Both the position numbers and the translations under genes were made by a program. Below are positions 18,422 through 27,601 of a DNA stretch of 64,000 nt, in pieces (the stretch's first letter is position 1; each line of letters starts with the position of its first letter). The notes beneath the pieces were generated by a model. That model saw only the letters and a list, made by a program, of their open reading frames with translations, was not told the origin of the DNA and ran no database searches. The stretch lies in NCBI RefSeq assembly GCF_021602155.1, contig NZ_BQHY01000001.1, positions 62,001-126,000 on the forward strand. The letters are read 5' to 3'. The DNA is from Pseudomonas parakoreensis. GTDB lineage: Bacteria; Pseudomonadota; Gammaproteobacteria; Pseudomonadales; Pseudomonadaceae.

Positions 18422-21400
18422 TCAGGCCGGCACGGCTCCCAGCAACTGCGCAAGCGTTGCACTGCCGTCGGCATCTTCGACCTCGACGACTTCACGCAGC
18501 CTTTGCACCAGACTCGATACCGCATGGGAGCGCTTGCCCTCGAAGCCGAGGAAGACGTCGCCGCGCATCGCCGGATCCGTCGAGCACACATCCCTCAGGA
18601 TGAGGCTGTGCTGGCGATCCGGGTCGACGATCAGCAAGTGCTCGTCGACAAACGACAGTTGCAGTTTTTGCGGAGCGTCCAGCGCCCAGACCAGCTTGCC
18701 GGGAATCATCGGCACCTCGCCCAGTGGCGGACGACAATCGACGATGACCGATTCCAGCCGCAACCAACAGGCCTTGGACAGGTGATACGTCACACCGCCC
18801 TGCCCCACGCGCAACACCAGACAACTCACGTCATCAGCGATCAGTGGCAAGAGGTCTTCGACTTTTTTCTGACCCTCGACCACCAAGACCTGGGCGTCGC
18901 GCCGCATATATTCGAAAGGGCCAATGCTCTCGTGACCGGGGTAGACGAAGACGCGGTGTGCAGGGCGCTCGTGCAACAGCACATGCTGATGGCGCGTACC
19001 AAGCAATTCGCAATCGTGCGGCAGGTCCTGGCCCGCGATCCGGATCAGTTGTGCATTCGCCGCGTCGAACCACTGCAGTTTGCCCGCGCCGGACTCCACG
19101 GCGATGTAGGGAGCATGCTCGGCAGTCTCCAGCAATGCCTGCAGAGAATCTGCCAAATGCTGCGCGTGTTCGCTTGCCCAGCGCTGATTGACGCCCATGA
19201 TTCGTTCAGCTTCCTGATAAGGCAGCTTGAGTGACACGCCGTTGACGGACGTCCCGCGCAGACCGGAACCGTCACTGCTCACGGTGTTGAACCGCCAGTT
19301 GTCCCACTCGGGTTGCGGTACGGGCAGCAGCGCGCTCGCCAGTAGCTGTGCGCCATCGCCGAATGCTGCTGCGAGTTGCCGGCTGTCGAAGAACAGCTGA
19401 CGCCAGACCTGACCGCTGCCGACGTCGAACAGCCAGACCGCCTGATTGTCCGGGGTCACGCCGAGCAGGCGCATTTCCCGGTCGTGCCCCGGGTCGCACA
19501 ACAGCACGCGGTTATCCACGTACCAGGCACACAGGTTGCGATCACCGCTGGCGTTGCGCAGCCCCAGAATGGCGAAACTGTCGACCGGGTATTTCGCCGC
19601 CAGCGCTTCCAATGCTTGCCACCACTGGGCCCGCCCCTTGAGCCAGCGCTCACTCAAGCCACCCAGCTGCACTTCACCCTCGGCGGTCAGATTGAAGAAC
19701 AAGCCGTCATCGGTCAGGGCCAGATACCCGTCCTGTACCGGCACCACGTCATTCAGTCCATCAGGCTGAAGCCATTGATGCGTCCATTGCGCCGGCCAGC
19801 GCTCGCTGCCTGCGGATACACGGCGTTGCACCCTGCACAGTTTTTGCGCCAGCCGGTCGTAGATGAAAAACAGCGTGTGCTCATCGTTGACCGGCAGCAG
19901 CAACAGCTCATCAAGATGCTTGATCGAATCGGCCCAGCCGCGGTGACGCCCAGAGGCAAACGGATGAATGCACAACAGGTCACGGCTGCGAATCCAGACC
20001 AGATCGCGCTTGTCCGGATTGAACTTCCAGCACACCGACACGTAAGCGGCCGGTTGCCAGTCGACGGTGGTGACGCCTGCGCGTTCGGGCACCGGCGATA
20101 ACGGGAAATAGTGACCCAACACCACCGACCAATGTGTCAGGGTCGGATTGGCGAACACTCGCTGGCCCAAGTCTCGGTCCATCTCTCGGGTCACCGCAAC
20201 CAGCTGCAGCTGGCCCTCACGGATCAGGTAATTGAACTGCGTGACTTGCTGATCGGCGCCCAGACATTGTTGCTCGATGTGAATCACCCCTTGGGCATCG
20301 ACATCGATACGCCGCACGCTGCACTGCCCCTTCATCACCAGCAGTCGGTAGCGGCATTCGAGTAAACCGCTGACGGCATCGACCTGCCAGATATCGTAGT
20401 TGTGCGTCTCGTAGAAAAACGCAGAATCGTCGACCACGGCGCCCAGCAGCATTTCATCGGCCGCGAGTACCTCTTCATTGCGAATGTACAGAAAGCGATC
20501 CCTGGCAGCGTCGTACCAGGCCGTGGTGTAGCGCGGTCGCTCCTCGGGCTCGAAAGGAATCGGAAAGTGATGAACCGGCGTGTAAGGCATCACCAGCCGA
20601 TGCTCCCGGGCCAGCGTCTGGTAGTGCGTGAGCAGCGATTGCTCATGCTCCCCGGCGGGCGCGTCCTGCTCGAGAACGTCGAGTCGTCCGTCACCGCGGT
20701 TGACCTTGAACGTTTGTCGCCCGGTCAGTTGCAACGTGACGTCATGCCGTCCTCTGCCGGTGAAGGTCACCTTCACGCCCCCCACCGAAAGCACCCCGCC
20801 GGCTTCGATATGCACATCGCTCTCGGTGGCCCAGGCGGCGGACAACTTCCAGTGACACAGCTGCAGGCTGGGAGACTGCAACTGGAGATTGGCCCCACGA
20901 TTGAGAATCAGCGAACAGACACCACCCGCTCCTTCGATGCGGTATGACAATTTGTCTTGCCAGACCGGCGGCGTCATGGGTACTGCCAGCGCACGCTCAC
21001 GGGCATCCAGCCGCACCTCGATCACGGTTGAGCGATACGACGGTATCAGACGGTTGATGATGTAGTGCGCGGGAAAAGAGTAGAACGAAAACAGGAACTG
21101 CCACTGGCCTGCCGCATCCTTTTTCTCCAGCTTGCGGGCCGTATCGAAACCGGTGTCGTGACGCAACGTCGAGAACGGCAGCGCCTTGTATTCGTACCCG
21201 TAGTAGGTGGTCGGCGTGCAGGGCAGGACAACCAATTGCGTGCTCGGCGGATCGAAGCGGATGTAACCTGGTAGCCCCAGTTCACGCCGCAGATCGAGCG
21301 CTTGTTGATCATCCGGATTGATACCCGGCACCCCGAAATGGTCGCGCAGCCGATACACCTTCGGACTGTCAAGGACCAACATCGCGCGATTGAAGTCCAG

Positions 21401-24400
21401 GCTCCGAACGACCAGCGAAGGATGAGCGACCCACGCCCCAAGCCCGTCGTCATAACGATAACCGACACCGCGACAGGCCCGCTCCAGAGCGTCGAAAAAC
21501 AACCCGACCTCCTGCGCCTGCCCGGCGATCCTGGCGAACCCCTGAGCCAGTGCCGCCACACCCACAGCCAATCCGCCCAGAACCACCCCGGCGCCGCCGA
21601 GCACGGCTGCCGCAGTCGCCGCGCCCGCCGTGGCGGCTCCCAGACCACCGGCAGTCAACGCCAGACTGGTGGCATCGAAGGCCAACTGAGTGCCGAACTG
21701 CGCGCGCTCGATCTCGTTGTCTGCCGTCGCCAATTGATAGATGTCGAAACCGACATTGGCCAGCCCCAGCACCGCGCCGACGCCTTCGTTGGCGACATGT
21801 CCCAGCGCCTCGCCCACCACTGGCGCACAGGTACGGGCAATGACTTTCTCTTCATTGAGTGCGGTCTTGATCAGACTGAGCAGACCGGCGACGTCGGTGA
21901 CATTGCCGTGCAGCAATTGCGCGTAATTGACGTAGGCATGCAACCTGACGGCGGTGGTCAAGGTGCGGTCATCGCCCTCTCGTCCACGCAAGACATTCAT
22001 CAGCGCCTGGATCGTGAAGCCGGTATTGAGGGTGTGAACGGCACCAGCCTCAACCATCTGCGGCGTGGCTCGGGTGCCCAGTACCGAAAACTGCTCGGAC
22101 AGATAATTTCTGATGCGCAGCAGGCGATGATCGCTGCTGACCACCTGCACCACATGCTCGGATTGCGCGGGATCGATCAGGTTGATCCGGTACTCGCCGG
22201 CGGGCGTTATCTCCAGGGTTTCGAACAACGGCACCAACGGCTTTGCTGAAGCATGCAAGTCCTGTAAAGCGTCGGTCGCCTGGGCAATCTGCTGTCCCCA
22301 CCAGTGACTGTCCAGATCGCGCAGGCTGCGCCCCAGGTGCGGATTGCTCACCAGCGAATGGCCGCGGGCACTGTTCAGGCGCCGACGGATGGGCCGCTGT
22401 GCCTGCTCCGGCAGCACATTGTCGGACTCCAGCAATTGTCCGACGCTAAATCCGCCGGACAGATTCAAGGCCGATATCTTTTGCCCCTGCAGCTCGATCA
22501 GATCAAACGTCGGACGCGCGTCGTCGCCATAGGCCGCATAGTATTTCGCCATGCCCTGCTTGTGAAAAAGGTCAGTCAGTGCCAGTTGCAACTGATCCGG
22601 CTGACTGAACTCGAACACGCCGAAATTGGGATCATAAAAGTGATAGGTGGCGTGCCCACCCTTGAAGGTTTTCGCCACCAGCATGGCGTGATTGTCCGAG
22701 TTGAGCATCAGCGTGCGCGTGCTGGCGAACGCCTCCAGCGTGGTGCCGAGGCGTTGCAGATCGACTCGCCCCAACGGCTTGCCGATGTCGTGCAATTGCA
22801 CGTCGTGCAACTCTTCGAGCGCCTCCAGAAACACCATTGAATCGTGCTGCTGCGGCTCGGCAGAGGCCAGGAAGAACCGTTCGCGCAATCGTCGCGACGC
22901 CGCCACGCCCTGCTCCAGAGCAGCACTCATGATCAGCGCCAGCGGGTAACAGCGGCCACCGGGATCGCCCGGCCCTTCGAGCAACAGATCCTGCGGCACC
23001 AGTTTGACGTCACTGGCTTCGATTTGTCCCAGCACCTGACCCAGCCGCAGGATCACCTGCTCGCGATGCTCGCGGGTGGCAACGGTCTGAATATGGGCAA
23101 CATGACGCCCCCATTGAAACAGCGTGTACGCCTGCGACAGCGCGGCCCGCTTCAGCGTCAACGCGCTGTCCGACGCCACCATCGGCTGATCGACATGACT
23201 GGCAAGACCGGCCATGAACTGCGGGGCCCGCTGCTGATACAGATGGCGTTCAATGGCCGCATAACGTACCGACGCCCCTACCTCGGCAACGCTGTTGGCC
23301 AGATTGTCGAGCTCGGTGGCAAGTTGACTGAGACTTGAGTTATCCAGTGAGTGTGCACCGAGCATCTGTCCCAACACCACCCGTTGCAACGGACTGATCT
23401 GGAAGAACGACAGCGAACCCTCGGCAATGCCGCTTAGCAACTCATCCAGCGCCAGCCCCTGAATCCGCGCATCGCTGAGCGACGCCGGAGCCTGCAAAGT
23501 GACGGGCTGGGCCTTGATGGCCTGGCGATCATCGAAGCCGAGCCCCGCCCCGTCGGGAAACCATAATGAGCCGTTATGTCCGTCACGCATCGCGGCCACG
23601 AACGGTTCACCGAGTCTGTCGATCATCCGTTGCAGCACATCCGTCAACAGCACTGGCCGGCCCTCGATAACCGGCCAGCCCTCCTCGAACGCTATGCTCT
23701 GCTGGATCAGCAATGCCTTTACATCACCGCTGTAGCGCGCGCTGTAATGTCCTTCCTGCCAGCGCCGCTGCTCGTCGAGCACCCACCGCTCGACATCAAC
23801 GGCGTTGTTTTTCCAAGAGTGGTCCAGCTCTTCCTCGGTCTTGTCGTTGACCATCCACAGCGGCTCGATCGCCGCCTCCACACGCAAGGTTTCCACCTCG
23901 CGCGGAACGAAGTTGCGCCGTTCGTAGTCGGCCATGCCATCGCGCATCGCCCCAGGTCCGGTCAGATAAATCGTCCCCTCGCTCTGCGGGCGAATGCCGT
24001 CACTGAAGTAGCCCGCGATGGCCAACATCAAAAAGCTGGCCGCCATGTCCTCGGTCATCGACAGCTCGGCCAGAGGGCCAAATGCCTGTTCGAGAACTTC
24101 TCGCGCCAGCTCTGTCATGCCCTCGAAATCGGTCAATGCGACGCCTCGTTCGGCGGCGAGGCGGTTTGTCTGGTCGATGGCCTCATAGTTGAACCGGAAC
24201 CGCTCGATCACGCTGTTAAGCATTGGCGATTGCGCATGAGCCATCAGGAACGAGTTGCTCAACGTTTCCTGCACGGCAACCGCGCGCAAGTCCTGCGGGC
24301 GCACCAGCAGTTCGGCCGGCGCCTGGAACACCTCGTGCAGTGCCGGTTGCTGCCGGGCGAAAGCCTCCAGCGCGGCGCGGTGTTCGTCGGGAATCCGGCC

Positions 24401-25489
24401 CCGATAATCGGTGTATCGGTCGCGCAATGCCTGGCGTCCCGGCATCCAGTGCGGATTGTGATCAAGCAGCAGTTGCAGAACGCCAAGGCGCGCGTCGCCG
24501 CCGAACGCACTGATGTCGACCCCGCCCAGGGTTTTGACCAGAGGCGGCAAGTTATCGACATCCACGTAGCGGCCAGCCTCCTCGTACAAGACCTCGGCCC
24601 GCACCACGTCAGAGGCGGCGGCCAGATTTCCGCGCAAGCGGGTCTCGCGATCGTAGATGGCTTGCAGTCGCAGCGGTGCGTCGAGGTCACGCAAGTCACG
24701 CAACTGCAAATCATCGCCTGCCAGATCGAGCAGACTGCGCCGGTTCTGCTCGATCAAGGCTTCCAGTTGCTCCGCGTCCTGGCCGTAGGCGCGGGACAAC
24801 AAGTCGATCCGCGCTTCATCCGCCGATTGCCCTCGTTCCAGCGCCTCATTGATGTGCATGAACATCTGCTGCTTGAGAACGATGACCCGCTCTTCGTACA
24901 ACGTCCCAAGCCTGGTGTCGGTAATACGCTCGCTACCGCCATGTTGCATGGCGTCAGCCTTGGCGGCCTCGACGATCAACTTATTGGTTTGCCAGGCCAG
25001 TAGCGCGTCATTGTCATACCAGAGATTGAGGCTGTACCCCTGCCCGCTCAATACCTGCTTCCAGAGGTTGAGATAGTCACGCTGAATCTCGCCAAGGCCA
25101 CCGCCCAGCCAGACGAAATGCAGATTTTTTACAACCGGAGTGGCGGCAGTGTTCGCGTAAATCTCGCTGTTTCGCAGACGGGTCTCGAACGCCTGAATAG
25201 CGTTGTAAATGCCCGATAAAGCGCTTTTCGGCGGTTCAGACTGGCCCGGCGTGTCACGGCGCACACGCGGCACGCCGATCAACTGTTCCAGGGAATGCTT
25301 GAGTAATGTCAGGGGTTCAATTATTCGCGGGGAATTGAGCAAACCGATACATGCAAAGTAATAGCGCCACACTGACGGATAAACGTCACTGTCCCGGTGT
25401 ACCAACAGGGCTTGTTCGAGATCAGCCTGTTTGAACAGATTGATAAAACTGACATAACCACTGGCATCTTTAAATCTTTGATCGTGCAT
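18422..25489 (-). CDS. Giant TcdA/TcdB-LifA-like toxin (copy 2)
   Basis: Paralogue of the downstream gene, about 2,355 residues. The ATG at 25489 follows a GGAGGAA site; an extension to 25579 has no such support. Glycosyltransferase core: HFVWLGG with W127, ASDVVR with D294 and R297, and DVD at 310-312. Protease-like triad: GGRCYPLALIM C847, SDNHAML H934, FYDPNFG D953. The intervals (87 and 19 residues) are identical to copy 1. The pore region has long Gly/Ala/Val hydrophobic stretches starting after GFDIYQLA. The C-terminal part again has AWY and SGQVWRQ-type recurring strands. Divergence from copy 1 is high outside these motifs, so the duplication is old or the two came together as a pair. 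Known relatives act by glycosylating host proteins after self-translocation; that activity here is inferred. Confidence 0.88.
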   Translation of the reverse strand: MHDQRFKDASGYVSFINLFKQADLEQALLVHRDSDVYPSVWRYYFACIGLLNSPRIIEPLTLLKHSLEQLIGVPRVRRDTPGQSEPPKSALSGIYNAIQAFETRLRNSEIYANTAATPVVKNLHFVWLGGGLGEIQRDYLNLWKQVLSGQGYSLNLWYDNDALLAWQTNKLIVEAAKADAMQHGGSERITDTRLGTLYEERVIVLKQQMFMHINEALERGQSADEARIDLLSRAYGQDAEQLEALIEQNRRSLLDLAGDDLQLRDLRDLDAPLRLQAIYDRETRLRGNLAAASDVVRAEVLYEEAGRYVDVDNLPPLVKTLGGVDISAFGGDARLGVLQLLLDHNPHWMPGRQALRDRYTDYRGRIPDEHRAALEAFARQQPALHEVFQAPAELLVRPQDLRAVAVQETLSNSFLMAHAQSPMLNSVIERFRFNYEAIDQTNRLAAERGVALTDFEGMTELAREVLEQAFGPLAELSMTEDMAASFLMLAIAGYFSDGIRPQSEGTIYLTGPGAMRDGMADYERRNFVPREVETLRVEAAIEPLWMVNDKTEEELDHSWKNNAVDVERWVLDEQRRWQEGHYSARYSGDVKALLIQQSIAFEEGWPVIEGRPVLLTDVLQRMIDRLGEPFVAAMRDGHNGSLWFPDGAGLGFDDRQAIKAQPVTLQAPASLSDARIQGLALDELLSGIAEGSLSFFQISPLQRVVLGQMLGAHSLDNSSLSQLATELDNLANSVAEVGASVRYAAIERHLYQQRAPQFMAGLASHVDQPMVASDSALTLKRAALSQAYTLFQWGRHVAHIQTVATREHREQVILRLGQVLGQIEASDVKLVPQDLLLEGPGDPGGRCYPLALIMSAALEQGVAASRRLRERFFLASAEPQQHDSMVFLEALEELHDVQLHDIGKPLGRVDLQRLGTTLEAFASTRTLMLNSDNHAMLVAKTFKGGHATYHFYDPNFGVFEFSQPDQLQLALTDLFHKQGMAKYYAAYGDDARPTFDLIELQGQKISALNLSGGFSVGQLLESDNVLPEQAQRPIRRRLNSARGHSLVSNPHLGRSLRDLDSHWWGQQIAQATDALQDLHASAKPLVPLFETLEITPAGEYRINLIDPAQSEHVVQVVSSDHRLLRIRNYLSEQFSVLGTRATPQMVEAGAVHTLNTGFTIQALMNVLRGREGDDRTLTTAVRLHAYVNYAQLLHGNVTDVAGLLSLIKTALNEEKVIARTCAPVVGEALGHVANEGVGAVLGLANVGFDIYQLATADNEIERAQFGTQLAFDATSLALTAGGLGAATAGAATAAAVLGGAGVVLGGLAVGVAALAQGFARIAGQAQEVGLFFDALERACRGVGYRYDDGLGAWVAHPSLVVRSLDFNRAMLVLDSPKVYRLRDHFGVPGINPDDQQALDLRRELGLPGYIRFDPPSTQLVVLPCTPTTYYGYEYKALPFSTLRHDTGFDTARKLEKKDAAGQWQFLFSFYSFPAHYIINRLIPSYRSTVIEVRLDARERALAVPMTPPVWQDKLSYRIEGAGGVCSLILNRGANLQLQSPSLQLCHWKLSAAWATESDVHIEAGGVLSVGGVKVTFTGRGRHDVTLQLTGRQTFKVNRGDGRLDVLEQDAPAGEHEQSLLTHYQTLAREHRLVMPYTPVHHFPIPFEPEERPRYTTAWYDAARDRFLYIRNEEVLAADEMLLGAVVDDSAFFYETHNYDIWQVDAVSGLLECRYRLLVMKGQCSVRRIDVDAQGVIHIEQQCLGADQQVTQFNYLIREGQLQLVAVTREMDRDLGQRVFANPTLTHWSVVLGHYFPLSPVPERAGVTTVDWQPAAYVSVCWKFNPDKRDLVWIRSRDLLCIHPFASGRHRGWADSIKHLDELLLLPVNDEHTLFFIYDRLAQKLCRVQRRVSAGSERWPAQWTHQWLQPDGLNDVVPVQDGYLALTDDGLFFNLTAEGEVQLGGLSERWLKGRAQWWQALEALAAKYPVDSFAILGLRNASGDRNLCAWYVDNRVLLCDPGHDREMRLLGVTPDNQAVWLFDVGSGQVWRQLFFDSRQLAAAFGDGAQLLASALLPVPQPEWDNWRFNTVSSDGSGLRGTSVNGVSLKLPYQEAERIMGVNQRWASEHAQHLADSLQALLETAEHAPYIAVESGAGKLQWFDAANAQLIRIAGQDLPHDCELLGTRHQHVLLHERPAHRVFVYPGHESIGPFEYMRRDAQVLVVEGQKKVEDLLPLIADDVSCLVLRVGQGGVTYHLSKACWLRLESVIVDCRPPLGEVPMIPGKLVWALDAPQKLQLSFVDEHLLIVDPDRQHSLILRDVCSTDPAMRGDVFLGFEGKRSHAVSSLVQRLREVVEVEDADGSATLAQLLGAVPA

Positions 25490-25900
25490 GAAAGTTCCTC
25501 CGTTATTCTGACCGACATCATGAGCGCACACAGGCACTTGAATGGCAGCAAAGTTAACGAATGGGGACTTCGCACTCAAACTTCAGAACTTTCAATACAT
25601 GTCAAAACAGACAATTAAAAAACAACTGATAACGCATGTAACCGCAACAAGTTATTGCGACAACCCTGATCAAAAAATCAATATAACTGCGAAAGTCGGC
25701 GGCACAACTGCGCATCGACTTTTTACTGCGGCCAATCAAGATTCAGGATAAGTCCGACAAAATGTAAGTCATAAGAAAGATCCCACGCGGTAGTGGAGCA
25801 AATCTCACACGCACCGCTGAAAGATATGACATCGGCAAATCCGGAAACAATCTCCCCGTCCTGGCCGGCATGGCGAGGGAGCAAGCCCCCTCGCCTGCGC
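25490..25900. promoter_or_regulatory. AT-rich leader of the toxin operon
   Basis: Gap of about 410 bases between toxin copy 2 and cobJ, noticeably AT-rich from 25500 to 25800. On the minus strand a perfect TTGACA lies at 25605-25600, about 110 bases before the toxin ATG, but the matching -10 is poor. The leader just before the ATG reads AACGGAGGAA, which includes an ANGGA motif. No gene is convincing here. The cobJ-proximal end holds a single REP palindrome. Confidence 0.4.
25872..25894. repeat. Single REP palindrome near cobJ end
   Basis: GGCGAGGG and CCCTCGCC flank a short centre, matching one half of the paired REP elements seen elsewhere. It lies between the toxin leader and the cobJ stop, and may help end the cobG-J transcript. 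Confidence 0.7.
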
Positions 25901-27601
25901 TCATGCCTGCGGCTTTTCGCCGTACCAGCGCGGTGTGTAGACCCACACGCCACCTTCGGCCTTGGGGAAGGTGCACGTGGTCGAAGAACCAATCAGCACC
26001 ATCGTGCGCATGTCCACCTGATCCGGAGTCAGTTGCCCCAGTGTGGTGACCCGCAGGGACTGCCCCGGCCGACCGATGTCGCGCCCCAAGACCACTGGCG
26101 TCGCCTCCGTGCGATGCTGCGCGACGATTTCCAGCGCACGGCCCAGTTGCCACGGACGCGCCCGGGAGATCGGGTTGTAGAAGGCCAGGGCCAGGTCGGC
26201 GGCGGCCGCCAGATCCAGACGCTTCTCGATGATCGACCACGGCTTGAGGTTGTCCGACAGCGACATCACGCAGAAATCATGACCCAGCGGCGCACCCGCT
26301 TGCGCAGCCGTGGCGAGCGAAGCGGACACTCCCGGCAGGATTTCCAGCTCGACGCTGTGCCAGGCCGGATCGGTCGACTCGTGCAATGCTTCGAGCACCG
26401 CTGCGGCCATGGCGAACACGCCGGGGTCGCCGGACGAAACGACGATCACCGAACGGCCCTCGGCCGCCAGCCGGAAGGCGTGGCGGGCGCGCTGCATTTC
26501 TTCGCGATTGTCGGTGCAGTGCTGCACCTGATCAGCGCGAAACGGGCCGGCCATGCGCACATAGGTTTCATAACCGAGCACATCGGTGGCCCGCGCCAAT
26601 TCCGCCTTGACCGCTGGCACCATCAGTTCGGCAGCGCCGGGGCCGAGGCCGATCACCGCCAGGCGTCCACGCTGACGACCGATCTGCGCGACGTCCAGCG
26701 GCTGTTCGGCGCGCGCAATCGCCAAGCCGTTGGCACGGCTGATCGTGGCCTGCGGCAGTGCGTGACGCGCCAACGCGTCGAGGTCGTTGTGCGCCGCGAC
26801 AAAGCGCAGCGGCACACCCAACTCGATGGCGGCTTCACGCAGTTTGGCCGCCGCCATTTCCGTGTCAGCCGCCAGCAGACAAGCCAGCGCCTGCTGCGCA
26901 ACCCCGGCCTGCTGCAACGCGGCGCGGACAGCGTTCGGCAGATCGTCCAGCTGCGCACTCACCGCCACCGCGACGCTGCGCGGATAAATCAGTAGCTCGT
27001 AGGCGCTCGCGATACGTTCGGCACTGCCGACATGAATCGAGCGCTGCGCCTGCGGGTCTTGCGGCAACTGCGCCTGATCCAGCCACGGCGCCGCACCTTC
27101 GATGCGCACGCTGTGCCCGGCCAGCAGGTCGGAAACGAAACGCTTGCCCAGTTCCAGATCCGCCAGCGCATAGCCGCTGGGTGGGTTGAGCAGGCAAGTG
27201 CCAAAGCGCAATTCGCCACTGGTGGTGATCGCCGCTGCGACCTGCAATGCGCCAGCGATTTCCCGGGCCATGACATTCACCCCGCCGAGGCCACCGAGCA
27301 GCGGCACCACGGCGCTGCCGTCTTCGGCAACGGCGAGTACCGCCGGTTCCGCGCCCTTCTCGATCAGTAACGGTGCCAGGGTGCGAATGACAATACCGGC
27401 CGCGCACAGGGCAATGATCGGCGTGTCTTGCTGGTACAACTCACGCAGGGTCGCGCCAAATTCCTGATAGCTGCGGTCGGCGCCTTCGACGCGTCCGGCG
27501 AGGCCGTGGATCTGCGCCGTCGGATACACCTGCTGGATACGTCGCGCGGTGGCCAGCGCGCTCTGTCCGAGGATGACAATGGCCGGTGTGGATGGCGTCA
27601 T
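25901..27601 (-). CDS. cobJ: CbiG-CobJ fusion: precorrin-3B C17-methyltransferase
   Basis: Fusion of 566 residues. The N-terminal half (about 1-310) is CbiG/CobE-like (AGIVIRTLAPLL, LLGGLGGVNV, then a CbiG C-terminal domain with LLAADTE). The C-terminal half (about 320-560) is a tetrapyrrole methylase with VIGLGPGAAELM, VSSGDPGVFAMA and EILPGVSAS. CobJ methylates C17 and contracts the ring. The CbiG type of domain opens the ring lactone in the oxygen-independent pathway, so its presence beside CobG is a mixed-pathway feature reported for pseudomonads. The ATG overlaps the cobI stop (ATGA). A longer frame to 27925 is a shadow of cobI. Confidence 0.95.
   Translation of the reverse strand: MTPSTPAIVILGQSALATARRIQQVYPTAQIHGLAGRVEGADRSYQEFGATLRELYQQDTPIIALCAAGIVIRTLAPLLIEKGAEPAVLAVAEDGSAVVPLLGGLGGVNVMAREIAGALQVAAAITTSGELRFGTCLLNPPSGYALADLELGKRFVSDLLAGHSVRIEGAAPWLDQAQLPQDPQAQRSIHVGSAERIASAYELLIYPRSVAVAVSAQLDDLPNAVRAALQQAGVAQQALACLLAADTEMAAAKLREAAIELGVPLRFVAAHNDLDALARHALPQATISRANGLAIARAEQPLDVAQIGRQRGRLAVIGLGPGAAELMVPAVKAELARATDVLGYETYVRMAGPFRADQVQHCTDNREEMQRARHAFRLAAEGRSVIVVSSGDPGVFAMAAAVLEALHESTDPAWHSVELEILPGVSASLATAAQAGAPLGHDFCVMSLSDNLKPWSIIEKRLDLAAAADLALAFYNPISRARPWQLGRALEIVAQHRTEATPVVLGRDIGRPGQSLRVTTLGQLTPDQVDMRTMVLIGSSTTCTFPKAEGGVWVYTPRWYGEKPQA

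Noticed and set aside
21302-25003. Long plus-strand open frames opposite toxin copy 2 (21302-22249, 23576-25003).
   Set aside because: Same reason; the minus-strand protein has clear conserved motifs throughout.
11354-25489. Toxin pair as Tc (TcdA/TcdB-TccC insecticidal complex) or RTX proteins.
   Set aside because: No Rhs/YD repeats, neuraminidase-like region or GGxGxDxxx nonapeptides were seen; the similar name TcdA/TcdB here refers to clostridial toxins.
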